Below, piece by piece: positions 49,967 to 59,698 of a stretch of 64,000 nt of DNA. The notes under the pieces are model-generated. The model was not told the DNA's origin. It searched no databases and saw nothing but the letters and a program-made list of their open reading frames with translations. Within the stretch, counting starts at the first letter, position 1, and every line of letters begins with the position of its first letter. The stretch covers positions 12,479 through 76,478 of the forward strand of contig DATLBC010000140.1 of NCBI GenBank assembly GCA_035527095.1. Reading direction: 5' to 3'. The translations under genes and the position numbers were made by a program. This stretch comes from Sva-07 sp035527095. Its GTDB lineage: Bacteria; Actinomycetota; Acidimicrobiia; Acidimicrobiales; Ilumatobacteraceae.

Positions 49967-51610
49967 TCAGCGACGCAACTGTACGAGGCGCGCCCTGATC
50001 GCCGCCAGCAGCGTGGCGCGCTCGCGTGGCAGCCACACCGCCTGCTTCGGCGCGAACGCCTGATTGCCGTACGGATCGCATCGCAGCTCGTCCGGCCAGC
50101 GTTCGTAGAGCAAGTCGATCTCGTGCTGATCGGCATCCGGGCGCCGCGTCTGAGATTCGAAGTGGAACAGCGTCGAGTGGGCACTCCAGATGATCCGCCG
50201 ACCGGTCGCACGGACGCGAAGGCAGTAGTCGAGGTCGTTGAACGCGATGCGGAACTCCTCGGGAAGCCCACCGAGCTCGTCGAACACCCGGCGCGGGGTC
50301 AGTAAGCACGCGCCGGTGACGGCGCTGACCTCACGATCAATTTCGAGGAGGCCGAATGGACCGGGGTCGTCGCCGCCGAAGCCGTGGAAGATGTGCAGCG
50401 GCTGCTCGTTGAGCAGCAGCCCGCCGTGCTGCAGGGTCCCGTCGGCATAGAGCAGCCGGGCACCGACCACTCCAACACTGGGTTCGGCGAGGAAGCCGAC
50501 CATGGTGTCCAGCCAGTCGGCCTGCTCGACGAGTGTGTCGTCGTTGAGGAACAGGAGCACATCGCCCGTCGAGGCCGCAGCACCCTCATTGCAGCGTTGG
50601 GAGAAGTTGAACTCGCCGCTCGCCCGGACAACCATGCACTCGAGCAGGTCGAGGTCGTCCAACACCTCACCCGGTGTCCCAGGGTCGGCGACGACGATGA
50701 TCTCGAAGCTCGGGTAGGTCGTGACGTCGAGCACTGAGCGAACCGCGCCCAACACCAACGGACGTTCGACGCCCCACACGGGACGAGCCGTGCCGACCGT
50801 GGGGATCACGATGCTCACCATCGGAGGGTCCGCAAGCCGACGACGCGAGCGATAGTGACCCGGCGTCTCGAGTTGTTCGACGGCACCGTCGATCCCCAGG
50901 CGCGCGAGGTGTTCCTCCACCGCCCGACGGCCCGCTTCACGGGCATACGGCTTCGCATCGGCATCGCCGGCTGCGGATCCCGGTGTGATGCACCAGTGAT
51001 AGAGCACCGATGGGATGTGGTGGACGGTGCGGGCACGTTCGGTGACGCGCAGGATCAGGTCGTGGTCCTGCGAACCGTCGAAGCCGTCACGGAAGCCACC
51101 CACCTCGGCCACCAGTGACCTTCGCAGCACCGAGAGATGCGTGCAGTAGTTCTGCGAGCGGAGACGCTCGGGCGACCAGTCGGGCTTGAAGAACGTGTCG
51201 TAGACGCTTCCGTCCGGCGCCAGTTTGTCCTCGTCGGTGTACAGGTAGTCGATCGTCGGATCGGCATCGAGCGCGGCGGCCACGACCTCCAGGGCATTCG
51301 GCTCGATCCGGTCGTCGTGATCGACGAGCACCACGAACTCACCGACCGACATCTCCAACGCCGCATTCGAGGCAGCGACGATCCCGCCGGCCTCCGCCCG
51401 CTCGACGAGACGGATCCGGACGTCGCCCTCGACTCGTGAGCGCAGCTCGCTGAGCACCTCGACCCGCTGTGAGCCGTCGTCGACGAGGCACAGCTCCCAA
51501 TCGGTGATGGTCTGCGCAGCAATCGAGTCCAGACAGGCCCGCAGTAGGTCGAGTGGCGGATCGTGGACCGGTGTGCAGATCGAAAACCGCGGGACGCCCC
51601 CGGCCTTCAC
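49967..51610 (-). CDS. tandem family 2 glycosyltransferase (two GT-A domains)
   Basis: A 547-residue protein with two GT-A domains. The first (10-~240) starts FSICTPVHDPPLDLL and has VLVDHDDRIEPNAL as its DxD region; the second (~275-540) starts VSIVIPTVG and has LLFLNDDTLVEQADWL, then FNDLDYCLRVRATG as its acceptor-side motif. Each domain probably adds one sugar. The GTG at 51610 overlaps the stop of the small coiled-coil gene (GTGA). It converges on the Wzt gene with a 4-base gap. Confidence 0.88.
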   Translation of the reverse strand: MKAGGVPRFSICTPVHDPPLDLLRACLDSIAAQTITDWELCLVDDGSQRVEVLSELRSRVEGDVRIRLVERAEAGGIVAASNAALEMSVGEFVVLVDHDDRIEPNALEVVAAALDADPTIDYLYTDEDKLAPDGSVYDTFFKPDWSPERLRSQNYCTHLSVLRRSLVAEVGGFRDGFDGSQDHDLILRVTERARTVHHIPSVLYHWCITPGSAAGDADAKPYAREAGRRAVEEHLARLGIDGAVEQLETPGHYRSRRRLADPPMVSIVIPTVGTARPVWGVERPLVLGAVRSVLDVTTYPSFEIIVVADPGTPGEVLDDLDLLECMVVRASGEFNFSQRCNEGAAASTGDVLLFLNDDTLVEQADWLDTMVGFLAEPSVGVVGARLLYADGTLQHGGLLLNEQPLHIFHGFGGDDPGPFGLLEIDREVSAVTGACLLTPRRVFDELGGLPEEFRIAFNDLDYCLRVRATGRRIIWSAHSTLFHFESQTRRPDADQHEIDLLYERWPDELRCDPYGNQAFAPKQAVWLPRERATLLAAIRARLVQLRR

Positions 51611-51810
51611 GATCGGCGGGCCTTCGCCAACACCCGCTCGAGCCGCGACTGCCAGAGCTGACGGCGGGCCGTACGCCGCCACATCATCAGTTCGAGGCGC
51701 TTGACCTGGCCGCGAAGTTCACCGAGTTGCATCTCGACTTCGCGCACGCGATCGACCGCCGAGTCACGCTCGGCGCGCAGCCGCTCGACGTCGTCCGCCG
51801 TCCCGGTCAT
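51607..51810 (-). CDS. small coiled-coil protein
   Basis: A 67-residue protein that is almost entirely a heptad-rich helix (VERLRAERDSAVDRVREVEM then QLGELRGQVKRLELM), with a basic C-terminus. Its stop overlaps the start of the tandem glycosyltransferase, so the two are coupled. It could tether or measure length in the glycosyltransferase complex; that is speculation. A GTG 18 codons upstream is a less likely start because it would reach the divergent gene. Confidence 0.6.
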   Translation of the reverse strand: MTGTADDVERLRAERDSAVDRVREVEMQLGELRGQVKRLELMMWRRTARRQLWQSRLERVLAKARRS

Positions 51811-51866
51811 CGGTGCCACCTGGCCGGTAGTGTCGGCCGTCGACCGGCCCTCGGTCGGCACCACCC

Positions 51867-54305
51867 ATGCGCATCGCCTACGTCACCGCTCACCTGCCGC
51901 CCGACTTCACCAGCGGCGCCACACTGTTGGTCGAGCGTCTCGCCCACGAGGCAGTTGCCCTCGGCCACGAGGTCGAGGTGCTGTCCGGAGCGATCAACCA
52001 AGGCCTCGTCGATGGCGAGGTCCGCCGCGACCCGCCGACCGCCGCACGAGGCTTTTCGGTCCGTTGGATCGGCACCTCCGAACGCATCGATCAGGACGAC
52101 GACGGCAACTGGGACAACCCGGCCGCAGCCGCTGCGGCGCGCGAGTGGTTGCGGGAGTTCCGCCCGGACGTCATCCACATGCATACGTTGCAGACTCTAG
52201 GTGTCGGCGTGGTCGAGGAGGCGGTGGCCTCGGGGATCCGAACCGTGGTGACCATGCACGATCTGTGGTGGTGGTGTGCTCGGTTGTTCCTCGTCGACAC
52301 CGAACTCCGCCCGTGCCCGCTCGTCACCGACGTGAACACCTGTGCGTGCGCTCGCAACGCAGTGTGGCGGTCCGAGCGGGCCGCCCGACTGCGCCGAGCC
52401 CTCGACGGCGTCGACCGGATCCTCGCGCCGTCGAGCGCGCTGCGCGACGTGATCGTGGCAAACGGGGTGGACCCGGACCGGGTCACCGTCGACGAGAACC
52501 ACGTGGTCGAGTCGCTCGACGCCGTCGGTTCACCGACTCCATCACCGACGCAGCCGGTGAGGTTCCTGTACATGGGCGCCGACAGCCCATTGAAGGGAGC
52601 GGGCGTGTTGCGCCAGGCGATGACCCTGGCCGACGACGTCGACGGCTGGGTGCTCGACGCCTACGGGCTCGCCCGGACCGACGATCTCCCGGCCCAGTGC
52701 CGCGTGCACCCTGCGTTCGACCCGGTCTCACTCCCTGCGATCCTCGGTCGGGCCGATGCACTGGTGATCCCGTCGATCGCACGTGAGAGCTTCTCGATCG
52801 CCGCCCGCGAAGCACTCTCGGCCGGCTTGGCGGTCATCACCTCTGACTGCCTGGGCCCCGAGGAGGTCGTCGTCGATGGTCACAACGGGCTCCTGGTGCC
52901 CACCGGAGATTCGCAAGCGCTCGCTGACGCCCTGCGGATGCTGGCGAACGACCGGACGCTGCTCGGCCGGCTGCGCGCCAACGCCCGATCCGAGCCGCCC
53001 GCACTGCGCTCGGCGCTCGAGCAGGCCAACGGTCTGCTCCCGATCTATGCGGGCCCGGTGGCATCGGTCAGACCACATGAGCCTCGACGCGTGGCGTTCG
53101 TCGTCGGCGCCGACGGCGCCATGGCCCGTTATCGGGTACACCACCCCTGCGAGGCGCTCGCCCTACGTTCGGGGCGCGCCCCCGCCGTGGCCCACTACCT
53201 CGACCCGGAACTCGCCCGGGCCACGACCGGTGCTGACGTCGTGGTGCTGCAACGCGTGCCGGCAACCGTGCAGATCCTCGAGTTGATCGACACCTGGCAC
53301 GCCGCGGGCGCGCTCGTGGTGTTCGACACCGACGACCTGATCTTCGATCCCGAGCTGGCGACCGCGATCCCCACGGTGATGGCCATGCCAGCGCCGGCCC
53401 GCGAGCGGTATCTCGAGGGCGTCCGGCGATATCGCACCACGCTCGAAGCGTGCGATGGCGCACTCGTGTCGACACCAACGATCGCCGAACACGTCCGCTC
53501 GCTCACCGGCCTGCCAGCCGTGGTCGTACCCAATGGGCTGGGGCTCGTCGAACTCCGACTGGCCGAGACGGCCAACCGCCGACGAGCGTCGCGACGCGCC
53601 GAGCGGGTCCGCATCGCATACCTGAGCGGATCGGACAGCCATCAGCCTGACATGAACATGGTCAGCGGCCCCATCGCTGCGATCCTCGACCGCCACGCCC
53701 GGGTCGAGTTCGTGGTGGTCGGACCGGTCGAGCCGGGCCCCGAATTGGTCCGCTTCGGTCCGCGCGTGTCGTCGGTCGGGTTCCAGTCGTGGCACACATT
53801 GCCGGCGCTGCTGTCGGACGTCGACATCAATGTCGTGCCACTGGTGCTGCCCTCACAGTTCAACGAGGCCAAGAGCGCCGTGAAATGGCTCGAAGCGGCG
53901 GCGATGAGCGTTCCTTCGGTGGCGTCGGCGTCGCAGCCCTTCGTCGACACGATCGACGATGGCATGACGGGTCGGTTGGCGATGACGCCCGACGATTGGG
54001 TCGAGGCACTCGACGAGCTCGTCGACGACGACGTCGGCCGTGCCCGCATCGGGTCGGCAGCTCGACGTCGAGCCGAGGTGCATCACGGCCCACACATCAC
54101 GGCATTCGCCTACGACGCGGGGTTGGCGGCGCTTGCCGAGCAACGCAGCCAACGTCCCGGCATCTCGTCGTGGACGCCCGTTGCCCCTGACGAGCGTGCG
54201 CCGTCAGCGCCCCCGCTCGACGCCTACGACGTCGACCTCGCTGTCGATCGTCGCTCCGGCGCTCGACGGTTCCGGCGGTGGGCCGCTCGACGACTGCGAC
54301 GTTGA
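51867..54305 (+). CDS. dual-domain GT4-type glycosyltransferase
   Basis: An 812-residue protein with two GT-B modules. Module 1 (1-~390) starts MRIAYVTAHLPPDFTSGA and has the family 4 motif ESFSIAAREALSAGLAVI then EEVVVDGHNGLLVP. Module 2 (~400-780) starts AFVVGADGAMARYRVHHPCE, includes VVFDTDDLIFD, and ends in VKWLEAAAMSVPSVAS, a related donor-site motif. Two linkages from one chain are likely. TAGTGT lies 33 bases upstream. The last 102 bases overlap the ligase gene on the other strand. Confidence 0.87.
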   Translation: MRIAYVTAHLPPDFTSGATLLVERLAHEAVALGHEVEVLSGAINQGLVDGEVRRDPPTAARGFSVRWIGTSERIDQDDDGNWDNPAAAAAAREWLREFRPDVIHMHTLQTLGVGVVEEAVASGIRTVVTMHDLWWWCARLFLVDTELRPCPLVTDVNTCACARNAVWRSERAARLRRALDGVDRILAPSSALRDVIVANGVDPDRVTVDENHVVESLDAVGSPTPSPTQPVRFLYMGADSPLKGAGVLRQAMTLADDVDGWVLDAYGLARTDDLPAQCRVHPAFDPVSLPAILGRADALVIPSIARESFSIAAREALSAGLAVITSDCLGPEEVVVDGHNGLLVPTGDSQALADALRMLANDRTLLGRLRANARSEPPALRSALEQANGLLPIYAGPVASVRPHEPRRVAFVVGADGAMARYRVHHPCEALALRSGRAPAVAHYLDPELARATTGADVVVLQRVPATVQILELIDTWHAAGALVVFDTDDLIFDPELATAIPTVMAMPAPARERYLEGVRRYRTTLEACDGALVSTPTIAEHVRSLTGLPAVVVPNGLGLVELRLAETANRRRASRRAERVRIAYLSGSDSHQPDMNMVSGPIAAILDRHARVEFVVVGPVEPGPELVRFGPRVSSVGFQSWHTLPALLSDVDINVVPLVLPSQFNEAKSAVKWLEAAAMSVPSVASASQPFVDTIDDGMTGRLAMTPDDWVEALDELVDDDVGRARIGSAARRRAEVHHGPHITAFAYDAGLAALAEQRSQRPGISSWTPVAPDERAPSAPPLDAYDVDLAVDRRSGARRFRRWAARRLRR

Positions 54306-55532
54306 CACCACGACGATCGCACCGAGCATCGCCACGGCAAGTTGGCCACCGACCCACAGGGTCTCCGCCAGGTTCTCCATGATCACGAACACCAACGCCG
54401 CAAGCGGCCAAGCTGCGAGGAGCCCCACACCGGTCAGGGCGCGTCGTCCAGCCGCGATCCAGGCGAGCGCGAACAGCGCTACGGCCAGCCCGAAGCCCAC
54501 GATGCCCGCACCGAGCAGCAACTCGACGAACGAGTTGTGGGTGGACCCGAGCACCTCACCACGCGCTGCGAGTTGGGCGGCAGCGAATTCGGGATCGAAC
54601 CACGCTCCCAAGTAGCCCTGGCCGACGATCGGCTGTTTCCAGAACCAGTCGATCGCGACGTCCCACGCCTCGGTCCTTCCCGTGAGCGTGCTCGACCGGC
54701 CCACAGCGGACAACCACGAGCTCCGTGTCGCCCAGGCAACCGTGGCGACCGCGACCAGGCCCACGCCGACCACCGCGGACACACGACCCGCATCGGTGGG
54801 CCATCGCCCGACGGGACCGACGATGCGCCGGCCGAGAATCGCCGACCCGGCGACCGCCAGACCGACCACCAACCCGACGAGCGGCGTCAGCGCCCCGGCC
54901 CCGATGATCAGCCAGAGGTCGGCGACAATGGCGGCCGTCAGCACGCCGAAGGCGATCCATCGGTGCTGATGCCGGGCCAGTTGCAGCGCGGCGACGAACG
55001 ACAGGAAGATGCCGACGGCGGCGACCAGCGCGAGCGAGTTCGGGTTGAAGTAGACGCCGGCGAACTCGCCGCCTCGGTCCTGAGAACCCGGCTGCACCGT
55101 GACGATGACCACCGCACTCCAAGCGAGACCCAGTTGGATGCCGATCCAGGAGCCGACGACGAGTGTTCGTTCCGTCACCGCAGCCGCCGCACCCATGCCG
55201 GCGGCCAAGGTCACCCCGACCATCAGCGACTCACGCAAGGTCGTCGACGCATCCGGCGACCACAGCGCCCCGAACGCCATCCAGGCGACCAGTGCGAGGG
55301 CCACGACGCCCATGCGCGGATCGACTCGCCGCCACCGACCGTCGGTCGCCAGTGCCACGATCGCCACGGCGCCGACCAGCACCTGAACTGCGACGACAGC
55401 GACGTCGGCGGCCAACGGATCGCTGAAGGCCCACCACGTGCGAACTCGATACAGCGGGCCGGTCGTGAGAACGAGCGCGCCGAGGGCCACGACGCTCCCC
55501 ACCGCAAATGTGCGGCGCGACGGCAGTTCCAT
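54204..55532 (-). CDS. O-antigen ligase / Wzy-like membrane protein
   Basis: A 442-residue protein with about eleven hydrophobic segments and the Wzy_C-type periplasmic loop GRTEAWDVAIDWFWKQPIVG, then GSTHNSFVELLLGAGIVG with the conserved His. Such proteins polymerise or ligate lipid-linked glycans. The ATG at 55532 follows the upstream stop by 10 bases. Its C-terminal 34 codons lie antisense to the end of the dual glycosyltransferase. Confidence 0.85.
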   Translation of the reverse strand: MELPSRRTFAVGSVVALGALVLTTGPLYRVRTWWAFSDPLAADVAVVAVQVLVGAVAIVALATDGRWRRVDPRMGVVALALVAWMAFGALWSPDASTTLRESLMVGVTLAAGMGAAAAVTERTLVVGSWIGIQLGLAWSAVVIVTVQPGSQDRGGEFAGVYFNPNSLALVAAVGIFLSFVAALQLARHQHRWIAFGVLTAAIVADLWLIIGAGALTPLVGLVVGLAVAGSAILGRRIVGPVGRWPTDAGRVSAVVGVGLVAVATVAWATRSSWLSAVGRSSTLTGRTEAWDVAIDWFWKQPIVGQGYLGAWFDPEFAAAQLAARGEVLGSTHNSFVELLLGAGIVGFGLAVALFALAWIAAGRRALTGVGLLAAWPLAALVFVIMENLAETLWVGGQLAVAMLGAIVVVSTSQSSSGPPPEPSSAGATIDSEVDVVGVERGR

Positions 55533-55542
55533 CGTGGCAACG

Positions 55543-57291
55543 CTAGTTGGCACGACGTTCGGAGCCGATGCGCTCGCGAACCGTGTTCAGCCGCAGCTTG
55601 AGCAGCGAAATCGACGCTCCTCGGCGTCCGGTGATCCAGCGCAGTGGTGCTGTCAGCTTCCAGTACCGGGATCGCTCGAACGCCTCGACCTGCGCCATGG
55701 CCGCGTCGTACGCCGCCGACATCGCTGCCGCGTCTTCGCGCAGCCTGGCCATCGGTTCGATCGATCCCGCCGGCAGCAACGTCGGTGTCATGTCCAGCCG
55801 GTTGCGGATCGCGTATGCGGTTTCGAGCCACACCGCTTCATCGATGCTCTTCGTCGATCCCCACCCGTCGGTGAATCGGCGGTAGACGCTGGTGAACGCC
55901 GAACGGTTGCTGACGCCCAACAGGCCTGCGGCTCGCACCAGAAACTCCCAGTCTTCGAGCACGGGGAGTTCGTCGTCGAATCGGAGTCGGAACGCGCGTA
56001 CAGCTCCCATCGGGACCGCCCACGAGCAGATCGGCGACTGGTTGAACTGACGATGCTGCACCAGGTCGAACTCAGGGTTGTACGGGGCGCTGAAACCCTC
56101 GATGGGAGCGAAGTCGATCAGTCCGTCCGGCGTGCTGGCATGCTCCTGGGCGACGCACTGTGCCCGCACCACCGTGCCGGGCGCTCGCACGGCAGCCGCC
56201 CGGAACTCCTCGATCCAGTTGGCGGTGACGACGTCGTCGTCGTCGAGGAAGGCAAGGTATCGCCCGCTCGCCATCTCGAGGCCGGCATTCAGCGGTGCCG
56301 ACCGTCCCCCGCTCGGGATTCGAAGGACGACGATCTGGCGTCGGAATGCCGATCCGTACCGAGCGACTCGGGCCTCGACCGAGGCCACCACATCGTCGTC
56401 GTCGCTGTGGACTGCGACGATCACCTCGACGTCGCGGTCGGTCTGCGCGGCAAGGCAGGTGAGCGCGTCGTCGATCGAGGCGCGCCCGCCTTGGGTCCGC
56501 ACCAGCACCGAACAGAACGGCTGTGTCCTCGCGGACGACCCCGGATCAGGCGTCGACTCCGTCGGCGTGACGCCCTCGAAGCGGTAGGCCCGGACGAACT
56601 GGTAGGTGTCGCGATGGTCATCGGGCAGTGCCCGCAGCGCCTCGGTGAACTGGCGAAGCGTCGTCGCCCTGGAGACCGCCGGGTGATCGAGCGGGAACTC
56701 CTGCTCCGTCACCGTCATCTGTTTGTCCCGGCGGTCGAGTTCGACAAAGCCACTGGCTCGGGCGATTCGCTCGAGGTGATCGCCGTCGAAGAACGTGACG
56801 TGAGTCGAGTCGAGCAGGCCAGTCGACGTGGTGTCCCAACGGCCGAGCAGGAGCTTCGAGGCGATGTCGATGTGGGTGACGTTCGGAATGCTGACGACGA
56901 GACGAGCGCCACCGAGACGTTCCAGGAGCCGACCGAGGTCAGCGAAGACGCGGGCCGGGTCGACGAGGTGTTCGATCACGTCGAGCATCGCCACCGCCGC
57001 GACGGGTCGACCCCCAACGAGTTCGACCAGACGATCGTGGACCGCATCGGTGTCGGGGTCGGCGAGATCGATCAGATGGACGTCGAGTCCTTGCGCCTGG
57101 CACCGATCGACCGAGCCCGGGTCGAGCTCGACACCGAGATATTCGCGTTCGAGTTCGGCGAACGGCTGAGCGAAGGTGCCTTCACCGCAACCGAGGTCGA
57201 GGACGAGCCCGGGGCCGCACGTGTCATCGAGCATGCGAGCGGCGATGCCGTAGGTCGAATCCCACGAGAAGTCGAAGCTGTAGCGGCTCAT
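55543..57291 (-). CDS. fused methyltransferase-glycosyltransferase
   Basis: A 582-residue protein. Residues 1-~215 are a class I SAM methyltransferase (LVLDLGCGEGTFAQPF, MLDVIEHLVDPARVFADLG). Residues ~255-480 are a GT-A glycosyltransferase (SVLVRTQGGRASIDDAL, YLAFLDDDDVVTANWI). A helical tail (to 582) contains RSRYWKLTAPLRWITG, common in surface-glycan enzymes. A transferred sugar may be methylated by the same protein. The ATG overlaps the stop of the upstream glycosyltransferase (ATGA). Confidence 0.88.
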   Translation of the reverse strand: MSRYSFDFSWDSTYGIAARMLDDTCGPGLVLDLGCGEGTFAQPFAELEREYLGVELDPGSVDRCQAQGLDVHLIDLADPDTDAVHDRLVELVGGRPVAAVAMLDVIEHLVDPARVFADLGRLLERLGGARLVVSIPNVTHIDIASKLLLGRWDTTSTGLLDSTHVTFFDGDHLERIARASGFVELDRRDKQMTVTEQEFPLDHPAVSRATTLRQFTEALRALPDDHRDTYQFVRAYRFEGVTPTESTPDPGSSARTQPFCSVLVRTQGGRASIDDALTCLAAQTDRDVEVIVAVHSDDDDVVASVEARVARYGSAFRRQIVVLRIPSGGRSAPLNAGLEMASGRYLAFLDDDDVVTANWIEEFRAAAVRAPGTVVRAQCVAQEHASTPDGLIDFAPIEGFSAPYNPEFDLVQHRQFNQSPICSWAVPMGAVRAFRLRFDDELPVLEDWEFLVRAAGLLGVSNRSAFTSVYRRFTDGWGSTKSIDEAVWLETAYAIRNRLDMTPTLLPAGSIEPMARLREDAAAMSAAYDAAMAQVEAFERSRYWKLTAPLRWITGRRGASISLLKLRLNTVRERIGSERRAN

Positions 57292-58187
57292 GTCACGTAC
57301 CGGAACCGGTGAACGGCGTACTCGCCGTCGACGAACTCGGCGACACGTTCGGCCCCTGGCACGAGCGCGGGTACGTCGCCCTCGGCAACACGACGCCGGA
57401 ACTCCGACGCAGCCGCGCGATGACCCGGACTGCCGTGGGTGTCGATCCACGTGAGCGTCTCGGCTTCGATGTCCGAGCGCCCATACCGGCGCGTCATCCA
57501 CAGCCGAGCGAGCGTGCCCGAGGTGATCTCGAACTCGGAGATGGCGACCCCAGCGCCGACCGTGATGCGCTTGTCATGGAACACCGCCGCACGCGGGGCG
57601 TGACACACCCGCCACCCGGAGAGGCGCAGACGCCACGAGATGTCGACGTCGTCGCAGTACATCGGGAAGAAGTGCGAGTCGAATCCATCGACGGCATCGA
57701 AGGCCTGCCGGCGAAACATGAAGCAACTCCCGCTCCCCCACGATGTGTCTGCGGTGACCGGATCGTGGTCCTTCGGGTGTTCGATCGGTATCTGGCGGCC
57801 GTCGACAGCACCCACTCCGTCGCCCGCCAGCGTGGCGAGGAGTTCGACCGCGCACTGTGGCGACGGATACGTGTCTGGGTTCAACACCCAGATGACGTCG
57901 TCGTTTCGCCGCGCGGCGAGGGCATTGGAACCCCCGCCCGACCCGAGGTTCTCGCCGAACGCCACAGTGGCAACATGGTCGGCCACTCCGTCGAGCTCGG
58001 CTGCGAGCGCCGAGTGGAGCGACTCGATCGATGCCGGGTCACCACAGTCGCCGAACTCCACAGACACCTGTTCGACGCCGGCCTCTCGAGCCTGCGCCAT
58101 CGTGGCGGCGATCCCCTCGGCCAGCCGGATCAACTGCTGCGGATCGTTGTGGTACGTCACGATCTGGACGCCGACGCTTGGAAACAT
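57288..58187 (-). CDS. rhamnosyltransferase-type family 2 glycosyltransferase
   Basis: A 299-residue GT-A enzyme of the WbbL/rhamnosyltransferase group: VGVQIVTYHNDPQQL, FGENLGSGGGSNALAA, the DxD-like VLNPDTYPSP and the acceptor motif YCDDVDISWRLRLSGW, FHDK. The donor is probably a dTDP-sugar, but this is family knowledge only. It is the first gene of a leftward operon with the fused methyltransferase-glycosyltransferase and the ligase. Confidence 0.85.
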   Translation of the reverse strand: MFPSVGVQIVTYHNDPQQLIRLAEGIAATMAQAREAGVEQVSVEFGDCGDPASIESLHSALAAELDGVADHVATVAFGENLGSGGGSNALAARRNDDVIWVLNPDTYPSPQCAVELLATLAGDGVGAVDGRQIPIEHPKDHDPVTADTSWGSGSCFMFRRQAFDAVDGFDSHFFPMYCDDVDISWRLRLSGWRVCHAPRAAVFHDKRITVGAGVAISEFEITSGTLARLWMTRRYGRSDIEAETLTWIDTHGSPGHRAAASEFRRRVAEGDVPALVPGAERVAEFVDGEYAVHRFRYVT

Positions 58188-58196
58188 GGCGCCATG

Positions 58197-58202
58197 ACGC
58201 TA
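58197..58202 (-). promoter_or_regulatory. leaderless -10 element (leftward glycan operon)
   Basis: On the minus strand this reads TAGCGT, 9 bases before the ATG at 58187. Confidence 0.45.
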
Positions 58203-58278
58203 CCCGTCCGAGTCGGCGTCGGTTCGGACACTCGGCCGCGACATGGCGATGTGGCCCGACCGGCACCGAACTCACCGA

Positions 58279-58284
58279 TACGCT
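58279..58284 (+). promoter_or_regulatory. leaderless -10 element (sugar transferase)
   Basis: TACGCT lies 7 bases before the GTG at 58292 and decides the start of the sugar transferase gene. Confidence 0.5.
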
Positions 58285-58291
58285 CACATCG

Positions 58292-59698
58292 GTGCCCGCA
58301 GCGACTCGCGCTCAGACGGCGGCGACGCCGCGTCCGTTCCCGCCGGCGGTCGAGCGCGCCGCTGCGAGCGTCAGCAAACCGATGTCCTGGTTGTGGACGA
58401 AGGGGTTTCGCTTCCTCGTCGTGCTCGACGCCGTCGCGCTGTATTCGCTGATGGTGATCATCAGCTTCGTTCGGTTCGGGTTCAGTTTCGACTGGGACAC
58501 GTATGCGCTGTCGCGATACTTCGTCGGGTTCGCGATCGCGACGCTGATCCACCTGATCGTGAACTACTTCACCGGGCTCTACGAGCGCGAACCTCGTCTC
58601 GGCGTGCGGCCGTGGCTGCCCCGCGCACTCCTGGCGACCGCCATCGGCGTGGCGGTCCAAGGGCTGGCATTCGTGCTCCTCGACCGGTACCTGATGCCTC
58701 GACTCAACCTGGCGGTGTTCTTCGCGCTCGCCTCGTTTGTGTTGGTCGCCAATCGACAGCTCAGCCGCACGCTTGCCCGTCGGCGCCAAGGTGCGCCGCG
58801 TGTGGTGCTGGTCGGCGAGTCCGACTCGATCGCCCTCGCGGCTCAGCACCTCGCCGAGACCGACCGCGACGCAACGGTCGTGGCCCGGGTTCGATCCCCA
58901 CACCTGTTGACCGACGCCGTCATCGACAACGAGGCATCCGACGTGTTGCTGATGGACGTGACGGCCTTCGGCTCGGTGTATCCCGAACCTTTGAACTCGC
59001 TCGACTCGGCAGGCGTCGGATTCCTGCAGCGAGTGTCGGCTCGTGAGACCCTGCTCGGACTGAAGACGGTGCGCCAAGTCGGCGGCATGCCGTTCGTGCC
59101 GCTGCGGCTCCACACGGTGCCCGGCTACAAGGTGAGGTTGAAGCGGCTCTTCGACCTGATCGTCGTCGTGATGTTCGCTCCACTCTGGGTGCCGCTGGTC
59201 GTCGTGCTCGCGTTGTACGTGCTGGCGCGAGCCGGGCGGCCGGTGCTCTACCGACAGACGCGGGTGGGACGCGACGGACGCATCTTCGAGTGCATCAAGT
59301 TCCGAACGATGATTCCGGACGCGGAGTCCGACGGTTTGGCGCGGCTGGCGAGCGCCGACGACGACCGCGTGGTCCCGGCGCTGCGATGGATGCGCTCGAC
59401 TCGAGCAGATGAACTCCCGCAGCTGTGGAACGTGCTGCGCGGGGAGATGTCGCTGGTCGGGCCTCGACCCGAACGACCCGAACTCGTCGCCGAGATCGTC
59501 AAGCGGGTGCCGGGATACATCCGTCGCAACGAACTTCCGCCCGGACTCACCGGGCTCGCCCAGGTGCACGGTCGATACGGAACCGACCCCGAGTACAAGC
59601 TCGGGTACGACCTGCAGTACCTCGTCAACTGGTCGATCGTGATCGACGTCCAGATCCTGTTCCGCACGATCTGGGTTGTCGTGAGTCGCCGTGTCTGA
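58292..59698 (+). CDS. polyprenyl-phosphate sugar-phosphate transferase (WcaJ/WbaP-like)
   Basis: A 468-residue membrane enzyme that starts lipid-linked glycan assembly by moving a sugar phosphate to undecaprenyl phosphate. Four N-terminal hydrophobic segments and a degenerate Rossmann-like domain (VVLVGESDSIALAAQHL) precede the catalytic domain with KRLFDLIVV, IKFRTMIPDAESD, STRADELPQLWNVLRGEMS and VGPRPERPEL. A second ATG at 58382 is possible, but the GTG at 58292 has a well-placed TAnnnT. Confidence 0.9.
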   Translation: MPAATRAQTAATPRPFPPAVERAAASVSKPMSWLWTKGFRFLVVLDAVALYSLMVIISFVRFGFSFDWDTYALSRYFVGFAIATLIHLIVNYFTGLYEREPRLGVRPWLPRALLATAIGVAVQGLAFVLLDRYLMPRLNLAVFFALASFVLVANRQLSRTLARRRQGAPRVVLVGESDSIALAAQHLAETDRDATVVARVRSPHLLTDAVIDNEASDVLLMDVTAFGSVYPEPLNSLDSAGVGFLQRVSARETLLGLKTVRQVGGMPFVPLRLHTVPGYKVRLKRLFDLIVVVMFAPLWVPLVVVLALYVLARAGRPVLYRQTRVGRDGRIFECIKFRTMIPDAESDGLARLASADDDRVVPALRWMRSTRADELPQLWNVLRGEMSLVGPRPERPELVAEIVKRVPGYIRRNELPPGLTGLAQVHGRYGTDPEYKLGYDLQYLVNWSIVIDVQILFRTIWVVVSRRV

